From contig CM073202.1 of NCBI GenBank assembly GCA_037042915.1, forward strand, positions 1,488,001 to 1,552,000: 64,000 nt of DNA, read 5' to 3'. Below, one piece after another: positions 1 to 9,620 of this stretch. The DNA is from Auricularia sp. M13 (taxonomy: Eukaryota > Basidiomycota > Agaricomycetes > Auriculariales > Auriculariaceae). The position numbers were made by a program, and so were the translations under genes. Position 1 is the stretch's first letter, and each line of letters begins with the position of its first letter. A model generated the notes under the pieces. The model saw only the letters and a list, made by a program, of their open reading frames with translations, was not told the DNA's origin and made no database searches.

Positions 1-1829
1 ACATGCGGCGCTTGCCCGTGAACGCCGAGCGGCCGTGCAGCACGCGCTGGTTGTCGAACGCTGCACAGGAGGATCAGCACTCCCGACCCGAAAAGCAGAG
101 GGGAAGAAAGAGGACGCACCCATGACGGTGCCGGGGCGAGCTGGAACCAGTACTCGGAGTCGGGCGACGTGAGCGTCTTGTGCCAGAGCCGAAGCGCGTC
201 GTAGAACGCGTCCGTCTCGTCCGGCGCGAGCGCCAGCACGCTGCGGTCGTCGTTGTTGTACCGGATCTGCGTCAGCTCGCCCGTGGCTCCAGCGTCGAGA
301 TGATCGGGAAGCCTGAGCCGCGGCCGCGCTGTGGCTCTGTGAGCGCGAGAAAGACAGTTGGGAGTTGGGGAAATAGGACAGGACATACGGTGCCGGTGCG
401 GTACATGACGTTCTCCTCGCCCGCGGCGTGCGACGAGATGCGCACGCTGCGCAGCGTCTCGAACGCCGCGGGGTAAAGCTCCTTCACGAGCGACGCGACG
501 TAGAACCCGTCGACCAGGAGGACGCGCCGCCCGTCCCTTCCGTGTGCGATAACAGATGCAGGAATTGCAGGCCTACGGGATCGGTCTACAGGGGACGATT
601 GTCAGTATGAAGCGAGGGAAGCAGCGAGAAATGCGCACGTAGTATGTGCCGTCGGTGTGCGCGCCGAGCGCCATGGACGTGTACGCGGTGTCGCCGCGCG
701 TTGCGTCGGAGGTGAATTCCCAGAACTTTCCGTCTGGAGACATGGTATAAGAGCGCGTTCTCGTGTTGGAAAGCGCAATTTCACCCACAATGGGTTTCAC
801 GGATGAACGAGATGCGCCGTATGAGCTCCTCCGTGGCCTCTGGCGTGGCTGGCACGCCGTTCACGAAGGAGAAGCCGAATTTGTCCTATGAGAGTTGATT
901 TGAGCATTCTCAATCGAACTCGTCGGCAAGAGGGAGACGCGTACTATCCGCCGCAGCCACTTCCACACGCCCTCATCATCCTGCATCACTTGCTCGTACG
1001 CGATCGTCGGAGGGTCCTTTGCAATCCCAGCACCCCAATGGAGCTTCCTAAAGACTAGATAAGCCAAGTTGGATAGAAAGAGATAGCATATAGCGCACTC
1101 TGATTGCGGCCGCTCAAAGAATGGATCGTAGGAATTCAAACGAAGCCATGCCCACGGGTATACCGATACATGTGGTCCTGGCGATGCTGGCCCTAGATAA
1201 TCATAAGGGCGTCAATCGTCGAGCGCAAGGATATATGGTCTGGACACCGACATGTGACCTCCAGACCGGCAGGTGTGCTCTCCACCTTCGTAGGTTGGAC
1301 ATCGGGTCGTATCTATGTGTATGTGGATTATAAGCCTCAGAGTTACAGGGACGAGCAGCAGATGGTGCTCACCGAGAATGTGTCAACGAGCCGCTGCTTC
1401 GTGACAGGATGAAAGCATTCCGAGCAACGGCAATGGTCTCTCAACCATATGTGGTGACTGGCATAGCTAGGTTGAGCAATGCAAAGTCGATTTGTGAATG
1501 GATGCGCACTATTTCGACCAGACTTTGCCGTCCCATCCGACAGAGACCTTGCGGTCGTCCAGGCCGACAGATGGCAACGACTGCTGCGCCTCTGCTGCAG
1601 CTGCGTCTGTCGCTGGAGCCGCCGTCTCCTCGGCAGCAAGCTTGCGCCCGTTCGTTACGGCCTCTGTCTTCTCGATGGTGCGCTCGACGAGAATGCGTGC
1701 CGCTGCGGAGGATGCTGGGCGCTTTTGCGAGTGCAGCGTGCGTCGGGCAAGACAGAGACGAGCAGGACGCGATTTCGCCGCTGTGGGCGCGAGCCTGGGC
1801 AGAGCAGACGACGCGAGCGAGCGCAGCAT
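1..1829 (-). CDS. TMLHE: Trimethyllysine dioxygenase, mitochondrial (3' end beyond window)
   Basis: Fe(II)/2-oxoglutarate dioxygenase that hydroxylates N6-trimethyllysine, the first step of carnitine synthesis. The first exon (1829-1510) starts with an Arg/Ser/Ala-rich presequence (MLRSLASSALPRLAPTAAKS), which suggests mitochondrial import. Exon 2 (1457-1373) gives HHIWLRDHCRCSECFHP, the N-terminal zinc-binding domain typical of TMLD and gamma-butyrobetaine hydroxylase. Further exons encode YPWAWLRLNSYDP, FWEFTSDATRGDTAYTS and ALGAHTDGTYY, whose HxD supplies two iron ligands. The leftmost exon encodes NQRVLHGRSAFTGKRRM with the distal His. FWEFTSD and TAYTS favour TMLD over the butyrobetaine enzyme. 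About 40 C-terminal residues should lie left of base 1. It shares a 282-bp divergent promoter region with the next gene. Confidence 0.9.
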
Positions 1830-1995
1830 GGCTGGCGCGGAGGGAGCTGGCGAGAGGCAAGGGAGGGCTCGGCCCGTGGTCTGCCGTTTGCTGGCCGTTC
1901 CTGATCTCGAGTCGTCATCATCCAGCCGCTGTTGACCGACGCCTGCCTTGCCCTCCCGTCACCGTCCGCCGTCGAACCCGGTGGCGATGGCACTC

Positions 1996-2001
1996 TATAT
2001 A
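1996..2001 (+). promoter_or_regulatory. TATA-like box upstream of the secreted hydrolase
   Basis: TATATA lies about 110 bp before the ATG at 2112, within the short divergent spacer. The position suits a core promoter with a leader of about 80 nt. It is inferred from sequence only. Confidence 0.35.
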
Positions 2002-2111
2002 CTGCACCCGGCCTGTCAGCGATCAGCGCCCAACAGCAAAATGCGCCTCGGAATTCCGGCGGTTGCATTGCGCCTTGCAATTGACTCTCGCCTGACTCCG
2101 TACCACCAACG

Positions 2112-3179
2112 ATGCTCCTGAGGCTCACTGCAATTGCGACGCTTGCAGCCTGCGCGCTGGCATCGCAGCTGGTGCTGGACGAGCACACGCCCAAGCCGAC
2201 GCGCGAGGGCTACACGCTGTTCCCGGTCAAGGATGCAGGCAAGCCAACCTTCACGCACTACCAGGTCTTTGGCGACCTCGCCAACGCCAAGGCTCGCCCG
2301 CTCGTCGTGCTGCACGGCGGCCCCGGCGTGCCGTCCAACTACCTGCTCTCCCTGACCGACCTCTCGCGCCGCATGCCCGTCGTGCTCTACGACCAGCTCG
2401 GCAGCGGCCGCTCCACGCATCTGCGCGAGAAGCTGGGCGACACGGGCTTCTGGACCGAGCAGCTCTTCGTCGACGAGCTCTTCCACCTCGTCGAGCACCT
2501 CGGCATCGCGGACAACTACGCCGTCCTCGGCCACTCCTGGGGCGGCATGCTCGGCTCGCGCTTCGCCTCCCTCCAGCCCAAGGGGCTCAAGAAGCTTGTC
2601 ATTTCCAGCTCGCCCGCGAGCATGACGCTCTGGCTCGAGGCCGCCAACAGCCTCCGCAAGCAGCTCCCGCAGGACGTCCAGGACACGCTCGACAAACACG
2701 AGGAAGACGGCACCACCGACAGCGAGGAGTACCTCGAGGCCGTCGCCGTCTTCTATGCAAACTACGTCTGCAGAATCAACCCTATGCCTAAGGATGTGCA
2801 GGACGCCTTCGAGATGCTGGACGAGGATAACACGGTTTATTTGACCATGAATGGCCCGTCCGAGTTCAACGTCGTGGGCCCGCTCAAAGATTGGACGATG
2901 ATCGATGACGCCCACAAGATCAAGGTGCCGACGCTCGTGACAAATGGCAAATACGACGAGGCGCAGAACTCGGTCATCGAACCCTGGTTGAGGTTGATCC
3001 CAAATGTTCAATGGCATCACTTCGAGGTCTGTCGTACATTGTCTTCCCCAAACTAGTCCGAACTCACCGCATGACAGAACTCCAGCCACATGTCACACTG
3101 GGAACAGCGTGACGAGTTTATGGATGTTGTTGAAAGTTCTTGCTCGAGAAATAAGCGGCTGACGCTGTCTTTTCTCTGA
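2112..3179 (+). CDS. Proline iminopeptidase-like alpha/beta hydrolase, secreted
   Basis: Serine hydrolase of the S33/proline iminopeptidase group, expected to release N-terminal proline or act on small peptides or amides. Two exons (2112-3026 and 3078-3179; 51-nt intron with a GTCTGT donor) give about 338 residues. A signal peptide (MLLRLTAIATLAACALAS) opens the protein. HGGPG near residue 61 forms the oxyanion hole, GHSWGG near residue 142 carries the nucleophile, TNGKYDEA holds the likely acid Asp, and exon 2 supplies the histidine in NSSHMSHWEQRDEF. All three catalytic residues are present. The secretion signal is unusual for intracellular proline iminopeptidases but common in basidiomycete paralogues. 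The exact substrate cannot be read from sequence. Confidence 0.85.
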
Positions 3180-4322
3180 TCTTGCTGCTGAAAAGGTTTC
3201 AATGTCGATAGCTCCTCAAATGCGAAATTACTGGCGAGGCGAGTTCGATCAAGAGTGGCTGGTCGACTGATATTCAAACAGTTATTGTCGTGGGCATATT
3301 GTCCGCAAATGGAGTTAGGTTTGTTAGGTGCGGCCGGGCCGCAGATATTAGCATTGCTCATTCACCATCGAGTTCTCAGTGCGTGGCGCACATGCTGTTC
3401 TGTCTGTGTCGCTATGGCCTCACCTTCCCGACACTGCTACAATGCTCCTCGAATCTGCGCGTCCGCTCGTAACACCTCACGTGATCTCACGTGATCTGCT
3501 GTACAAAAACGCGACAAAACGGTTGCGGGTTCGACTGCCTTTTATCGTTTCCCTGGCGCATCAGTGTCAATATGTGTAGAACAGATCGATTTGCAGGCTG
3601 CGAAGGCTTTTCGGTATCGGGAATGCTGCAGAAACATTGACAGCGTGTATTCGCAGTACTGTCATTCGGGTTTTCTAGCCTAACAAGCCCCCCGGCGTTA
3701 TTCGACCTATCCGGGATGTGGCTCTGCATGCAGATAACAGGCGGGAAAGTTTCGTATGCCTGTCACTCTGGCGGTCTGCCTCCCGCTTCCTCTGAGCCTG
3801 TCATACCCGCGTCCTTGAGTCCAAGAGAGCGTACACTTACCGCACTTCGAGCCCGAAGGTCGTGCACGCGAATTGCCAGTGTCTCTTCATCCATGTACTT
3901 GTGTATTGGGCTATCCGTATGTCCAGTCGACTCGGGTTATCAGTGTGAAGCCGCTGAAGCGGCTGGGACCCAACGGCTCGCGATGGGTGGGCGTCCCTAT
4001 GCAGCTGGCGCTTCTTATCCACTCACCTGACCTAGCATGTGACCAAAGAGCCCCTACGGTCATATGCAAGGCACTCCTGTCGAGTCCTGTTTGGATCGAT
4101 GTCGAGACAAGCAACCGGGAATATGGCTGTGGCAGCTGCCATTTGCTGCCGACTCCAGTTGAGCACCAGACAACTCTGAACGGTCGAAATAAGCGCAAGA
4201 TAAGGCGACTCCCCAAAGTTATCACGGAGAACAACTTCAGCAAGACGTTAAGGTGCCCCCGAGAGAGACGGGGTATGTACAAGCGACAGTACATAGTTGT
4301 ACACGGGTCAAGACATGACGCG
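3180..4322. other. Intergenic region, no supported gene
   Basis: Open frames up to 198 codons occur on both strands, but none has recognisable domains or basidiomycete-like exon structure. It is the shared 3' region of the hydrolase and the convergent kinase gene. The only distinct element is a tandem CACGTGATCT at 3478-3497. Confidence 0.5.
3478..3497. promoter_or_regulatory. Tandem CACGTGATCT, possible bHLH binding sites
   Basis: Two exact head-to-tail copies of a 10-mer, each holding the palindromic E-box CACGTG, the core bound by Cbf1/USF-type bHLH factors. No gene start lies close, so a regulatory role is only a guess. Confidence 0.3.
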
Positions 4323-5156
4323 TCATGATGAGAATCCAGCAAGTGGATCGGTGATAGCTTCGTTGAGAAGGGCCGCGGCGAGCTGACGTTGCTCGCTGTC
4401 GGCAATGAGAGAGAGATCCAGCTTCTCTCCGTCCAGAATGAGATCACGGATGTCTTCGTCTGACATGGTGGAGTCATTCTCTGGGTAATATGGCGCTCGA
4501 CCAGCATGTATCTCCCAGACGGTCGCCCCTAGAGAGTATAAATCGTCTCTGAATGTGGTTGCGCGCCGACTCGTCGCGTAGTCAAGCAGAGAGGGGCTTG
4601 TCCAGGGGATAGAGAACTCGGACTGAATGTCCATATCGTCCTCGACAAACCTGGACGTGCCGAAGTCACAGAAACGAATGAGTCCGTCGGGGCATACAAG
4701 AAGATTCGAGAGTTTGATGTCTCCGTGTACAATACCGAGGCGGTGAAGTTCTGTCACCAGATGTATGAGACGCCGAACGATTCCAGCTTTATCCAGGCCC
4801 GCTGAGGCAGGCGTGACTGACTGGCACAGAGGCATAAACATGCCCAGAGGCTGATCTGGAAAGAGAACAAGAGATAGCGGCCGCACAGCTGTGTGTCGCG
4901 CAGCTTTCGACATGGTCCAGTCGCGGACTGCCGTGTATGGCCCGTGCTGTATCTTCAGCACTAGCTTATCGTTCCACTGATAGATCGTGGCGTTGCCGTG
5001 TTTTTGAATGATGTTGGAGGGAAGGAGCTCCTTGGTGATACGAGAAACATCGATCCCACAGTCGAAGTCTAGGTCTGGCATTGGTAATTTGTTTTCCTGC
5101 TCCACGACGTTCCCTGCCTCGGCCGCCATTGACTCTGCTGCAACTCGTATGAGCAA
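4323..5156 (-). CDS. Small Ser/Thr protein kinase-like protein
   Basis: Intronless frame of 277 residues. A kinase fold is supported by the ATP-site lysine in KLVLKIQHG, the catalytic loop HGDIKLSNLL (about residue 143) and the magnesium loop CDFGTSR (about residue 164). After these come DDLYSLGATVWEI, as in subdomain IX, and a helical C-lobe. The usual HRD is HGD, so it is a non-RD kinase. The glycine-rich loop is degenerate (KHGNATIYQW), and the APE motif is replaced near WTSPSLLDYA. It may be active, because Lys, catalytic Asp, Asn and DFG are all kept. Basidiomycetes carry many such short orphan kinases with unknown substrates. Confidence 0.75.
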   Translation of the reverse strand: MLIRVAAESMAAEAGNVVEQENKLPMPDLDFDCGIDVSRITKELLPSNIIQKHGNATIYQWNDKLVLKIQHGPYTAVRDWTMSKAARHTAVRPLSLVLFPDQPLGMFMPLCQSVTPASAGLDKAGIVRRLIHLVTELHRLGIVHGDIKLSNLLVCPDGLIRFCDFGTSRFVEDDMDIQSEFSIPWTSPSLLDYATSRRATTFRDDLYSLGATVWEIHAGRAPYYPENDSTMSDEDIRDLILDGEKLDLSLIADSEQRQLAAALLNEAITDPLAGFSS

Positions 5157-5460
5157 GAGTATCGAGTTAATTGCAGACCAGATACCAAAGTGTTATAGGG
5201 GTTTTGGAGGGTTGCTCTGTTGGGAATGCACGTGGAGAAAGAGCAAGTTGAAGTCGCGGTTTCACTCTCCGCGCCGCCCACCAACATGTACGACACCGAG
5301 CTTGCAATGGCCAGAGGATTTTTACCGCATTGAGTTCTCCTTATATTACAAATACATTGAATAAGAGTACAGGATTTACACGAGTGCACTGAACAGGCGC
5401 CTTGGAACTACAGAGCGAAGAGCAGTTCAAGAGCAGTTGGCGTCCTGTGTGGGACAATTA
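5157..5460. other. Spacer upstream of the small kinase
   Basis: No recognisable feature. It probably holds the promoter and leader of the minus-strand kinase gene and the 3' region of the uncertain frame that follows. Confidence 0.4.
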
Positions 5461-5934
5461 TCAGTGGCTTGTTCGACGAACACCATCCCACTGACAGTCT
5501 GTGGATGCAGCGATGTCCGCACCCTGAAATTGCGTAGTTCTATAGGGCTTTGGGTTGCATTTTTGACATTCGATGAGAAGCCACTGGGTCTTGTTTGCAA
5601 TCGTCAAGCCCTCAGGGATGGGCTCTGGGCGGGGATGTTCACACCAGACGTTGTTGCGCGCGCACTCAGCGTCCTGGAATGTCATCGTGAAAGAGTGCCT
5701 TTGAGGCCGCTGAATGCAACGAATATAGTTGAACGCGTAAGAGTAGCACATCTCTACAAGAGTGTTAGCTGTAACCTCGACGCACGATGCAGCTGCACGA
5801 GGTACGATATTAGAGAGTGCAACGATGTTCGCGTTCTTCAAGTTGTTTGTCAGGACAAACTTGCTGTCAGTCGGAGATGCAAAGAAATTGGCGGACTGGA
5901 GTCGGGACGGAAAATATTGCCAGTAGTAATGCAC
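5461..5934 (-). CDS. Hypothetical cysteine-containing protein (uncertain)
   Basis: A 157-codon intronless frame that I do not recognise. It has eight cysteines, a mixed composition and no signal peptide or membrane segment. The plus strand is also open here (5437-5937, 166 codons), so one of the two is a shadow. I prefer the minus frame because its amino-acid composition is more protein-like (for example ANKTQWLLIECQKCNPKPY). It may be no gene at all. Confidence 0.3.
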   Translation of the reverse strand: MHYYWQYFPSRLQSANFFASPTDSKFVLTNNLKNANIVALSNIVPRAAASCVEVTANTLVEMCYSYAFNYIRCIQRPQRHSFTMTFQDAECARNNVWCEHPRPEPIPEGLTIANKTQWLLIECQKCNPKPYRTTQFQGADIAASTDCQWDGVRRTSH

Positions 5935-5997
5935 TGAGCAGGAACTACAGTAAAGAAAATAGGTAGATGTCTGTGAGCGATAAGAAAAGGACCACGT

Positions 5998-8612
5998 CTA
6001 ATGCTCCCCGTAGATGCTATCTAACACACCATTCATGCGCAGTATGCCCTTCGTCCAATGCTCATTCCCGGCGATGAAGCCCTTCCGCACCACCTTGCCC
6101 CGCTGTACCACCTTCCCTTCCGCCTCGAGCTTCACGTATATCCCCTCTCTCGGCCCATCGTAGAACCTAGACGGATCGGAGGCCATGCGCGCGAGCTCAC
6201 CTTCCGACGGCATCTCCCCGCGGTGCACAACCGGTACGAGCTCGATGCCAGTGTCCCGCAAGATGTCCTCAAGCACCTCGCGACTGGCGAAGGAGCGCTC
6301 CGCGCGGTCGTACAGGTCGAAGGCAATGAAGAGGGCGGGCAAGCGCGCGTATGGTATTGAGTGCGTCGCGGCCAGCCACTCGCCGTAGAGGATGTAGCGC
6401 TCGGGGTACTGCGCGTCGCGCCCGAGAATGCGGTGCAGTGCCTCACGATGCCGCGTCGTCCATGCGCCGAGCTTGCGGAACTGTTCGTGCGAGGATGGGT
6501 TGACGTAGTGCGAGCGGTTTTGTACGAGGACGTTATTGCCGCTGGCATCGAGCGAGAAGCCCATGTTCGCGCCGTCAATCTTCTCCGTAATGACGGCGCG
6601 TGCATGAGCCGGAGATTTAGGAAGTGCCTGGACGATGTCGTCGTCCGTTGCGGCGCCGAGGTCGATCAGGTGAGGCGTGCGCGGGAATTTGACAATTCCG
6701 GCACTGGAAGGACACAACCTGCGGACGAGGTCGTCGGCGGCCGCAAACTCTTCACGGTGAGAATCGCGCTGAAGCCATCGCTAAGAGCAGGCGGGACGAA
6801 CTGCTCCTCCATCTGCTTGACGGCTGCGCGTACACGCCCACCGGGCGGAAGAGTCGGATGGTCCGGACGCGCCTGCGCACGCGATGTGCACAGTCCCACC
6901 GGATAGTCGAACCAGACGCACACCGCGCTGATCGCGCGGTCCGCAAGCTTGAGGAACCACCGCCGGTCCGCGTCGCTGGTGTTGCAGCGGTCGAGGATGA
7001 TCTTCTTCCTCGCGCGGCCCACGGCGTCCTCGACCTTGGCGCGCGACCCGATCTCGTCCTGCGATATCCACGTCCACTTGTCCGGCTCGCGCTTCGCGAC
7101 GGACTGCGCAAACCAGGACTTGCCGGCGCCCGGAAGCCCGACGAGGACGAGCATGTCGCATTTATCTGCGCTAAAGTCGCCCTGCACCTCGAGCGGACAC
7201 GGCGGCGGCTCGTCGGGCGCGCGCGGGAGGAGCGACTGCCGCTTCCAGAGCGTGCTGCACCACTTCTGCACGAACGCCTCCTGCTGCTTCGTCTCGACGC
7301 TGCCAGGGCGCATGGTGCGCAACTTCTCAATGGCGACGCTGCTCTCCAGCGTGGGACATGAACCATGAAAGACGGGACTGAAGCCGAACGCCGCGAGGTA
7401 GCATGCTGCGACGGTGCCAGCACGGCCTTTGCCCCCGCCGCAATGGACGAGAATGGGCAGGTTGCTCGGGTCGGCGAAGAGGCGCAGGATGAGGTCCATC
7501 TGCTCAATCGTGGGTGGCTGATAGTTCGGAATAGGAAGGAAGGTATGCCCAACGCGCCCGCTGCGGAACCAGGTGGGGTCCAAGGGAGTCTCTTCGGTCA
7601 GGGTCAGGACGTGCCTGATCCCCAGTAGCGGAGAGCCGAGGAGCGCGATGTCGTCTGCGTCGCGCGGCGTCGACATGAGCGCAAAGTGGAACGGGACGAG
7701 CCAGCGGAAGAACCGCGGGAGTCGCGACCAGCCCTTGTTCGTCTCGAGCGAATGCGCGGACGAGGCGAGAGGGACGTAAAGGCGCTGCGTCGAGTCTACA
7801 CAACGCGAGGGCGAGGCGACATCGTCATCAGCGTAAACCTGTGATAGCATGGCGCGGACGTGATCAGGCCAGGGACGCAATAGCACGGAATACAAATCTT
7901 CGGGGAGAGCAAGCATTTCCTCCTCCAGGAAGACATGGCCCCATTCGGTATGCTGAGTGCAAATGAGCATTCGAGATCGACAGTGCTTTGTGATTTTCTC
8001 GTCGCCGCCCAGCGATAGCACCTGGCCATAGGCAAGCATTGCGAGTTTCCACTTCTGCTGGAGGCAGGCAACATCTCCGAGACGCACAAAGCCTCGCTCT
8101 GAATGCGGATACCGATTGCAAGCCAGACTCGCCATCTCGTAGGCTTTTGCCGCATTGTTTTCGAGCTGGTAGCCAAAGCCGACATGGTCAAGGAACTCGA
8201 GTGAAGGCTGGGCTGGAAATTGGTCGGGCAAGAGGGTGTCGAAACCACGCTGCGAGCCGTTGTCATCGAATGCGGAGAGCTGTACGTAGAACGAGCGGAA
8301 TGGGAGGTCAAGTCGTTTCCGGACGAGTTGACCCGCATTCCATACAAAGAGAAGCCAGTACGAGCTGTCACGACCGCAGATTCCGACAGGAAGGATGTGC
8401 TGCACATCGAGGTTGCCGCAAAGGCGTCGGAGCAACGCCAATTTTGTGCGCCCAAGTTCGAGCAACTCTGCTGCAGTAAATAATTCGAGCTGGAACGGGC
8501 CTGCGCGCTTTGCGCTGCCAGCTAGTACGGGTGATTCGAGCGCGACGTATACGAAGCCGTCAATGTCCGGTCCGGCCACGGCGGCACGATCCTCGGCGAG
8601 CTTGAACTCCAT
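5998..8612 (-). CDS. Multidomain RNA repair protein: TPR-like, dual-specificity phosphatase, polynucleotide kinase, RNA ligase
   Basis: One protein of about 870 residues that appears able to heal and seal RNA ends. Residues 1-130 are a unique N-terminal region. About 140-205 are TPR-like helices. About 300-460 form a phosphatase with the CX5R signature in VHCGGGKGRAGT (Cys391, Arg397). About 487-605 form a P-loop kinase (GLPGAGKS near 492, then DRCNT and RPDHPTLPP, as in polynucleotide kinases). About 630-870 are an Rnl2-like RNA ligase: motif I EKIDGAN with the lysine that takes AMP, NRSHYV, YILYGEW, REGIYVK and VVRKGF. The ATG at 8612 is chosen because a TATA box lies 64 bp upstream, although the frame stays open to 8870. 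The frame breaks by one base at 6745-6747, between VKS of the kinase part and AAADDLVRR of the ligase part; one added base restores continuity. It resembles the fungal RNA-repair fusions called Swiss-army-knife proteins. Domain calls are firm; the biological role is inferred. Confidence 0.85.
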
Positions 8613-8675
8613 GACAGTCGGTGTAAATAGGTTCAAGGTTGGGATGGATGAATTGATCTGAGGAAACGACCATTC

Positions 8676-8685
8676 ATATTTTATA
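8676..8685 (-). promoter_or_regulatory. TATA box of the RNA-repair gene
   Basis: On the minus strand this reads TATAAAATAT, 64 bp upstream of the chosen ATG at 8612. It supports that start over in-frame upstream ATGs in the same open frame, which extends to 8870. Confidence 0.5.
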
Positions 8686-9620
8686 GCTGCTCGCTGACTC
8701 TTGGTTACAGCTCGTTGCGCGCGGGACCGGTGTGCGCACTGAGTCAAGCGCCGGCTGTGGTAGTCAAGCGGCGGTGTTAGTTTAGTTTGCGGACTTGCAT
8801 TGAGTGAGTGGAAGACCAATGCAACTGCGAAGAGCGCATCAGGGTAAGCGCGCACGCTCTGGCAGCTCAAGACCCCAGGGCGCCGTAAACAGAAGGCTGT
8901 ATCGGGCAGCGGTGGTTGCTACACAAGCCCATCCTCTGCGCAAATCTTTCGTCATCCTCAGGCTGGCTTTGCAAAGAATAATACGATGCCACAGTGCCGG
9001 CAGCAGCGCAAGGCCAGGCTAATAGAGATGAGGACGAGGTTGCGCGGGTCCAGATGCGAAGCGCTCGCGATTAGGCGTGCACCGGGGATCAAGCGGACCA
9101 GCCTCATGGCGTAAACGGATAAAAGCTCCGTGGACTAGGGACAAACGGGGACTCTCTTCTGAGAGATGCATCAGCGTGCTGAGAATGAGAACGGCCGCTG
9201 CCTGAAATGCGGTGCAGGCAGAGACGACAGCCGTGGAGGCGGGGGGAATGAGCAGCGGTCGCAAACTGCCGACGTAGGGCCTGACGGGCACGCGCCGCCG
9301 TCAGCGGATGTCAGGAATATGTACTGTACATTCAGTCTGAGGTGAGACGACCGAGCTCAGGTTGGGACGGACGAGCGGGAAGATCGGGACGAGAAATTTT
9401 GGGTCCGACGAGGAAACGGCGGCCAAACAGGCGGCATCAAGGACTGCCTGTGTCTCCATTCACTCTTCCAGTTTCCCGCTCCCTCGCCGTCGTCGGTCGA
9501 GTCTCCTGAGGCTGCCCGCCGCGCACCCAGCCGTCCCGAGACGATTGTGCGACCCCAGAGCCAACTGAAGACTGCTTGCTGGCCCCCACCCAGCACCACT
9601 TACTACATACACCCACACAT
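8686..9620. other. Divergent promoter region
   Basis: Spacer between the RNA-repair gene and the ataxin-2 gene. Several short open frames overlap here on both strands, with no domain or exon logic. It presumably holds the ataxin-2 promoter and leader. Confidence 0.5.

Noticed and set aside
1409-2095. 228-codon plus-strand frame
   Set aside because: Antisense shadow of the first TMLD exon and the divergent promoter; Arg-rich and without domains, while the minus strand encodes the clear dioxygenase.
2016-3089. 357-codon minus-strand frame
   Set aside because: Shadow of the alpha/beta hydrolase, produced by strong G/C codon bias.
3520-3545. GGTTCGACTGC resembling a tRNA B box
   Set aside because: No A box at the right distance and no cloverleaf pairing.
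6666-6760. Programmed frameshifting or a micro-intron to join kinase and ligase
   Set aside because: No slippery site with downstream structure is evident and no intron of viable size fits; similar breaks in many other genes favour sequence error.
8613-8870. 86-codon upstream extension of the RNA-repair frame
   Set aside because: It would cover a TATA box and has no protein-like features; the ATG at 8612 is preferred.
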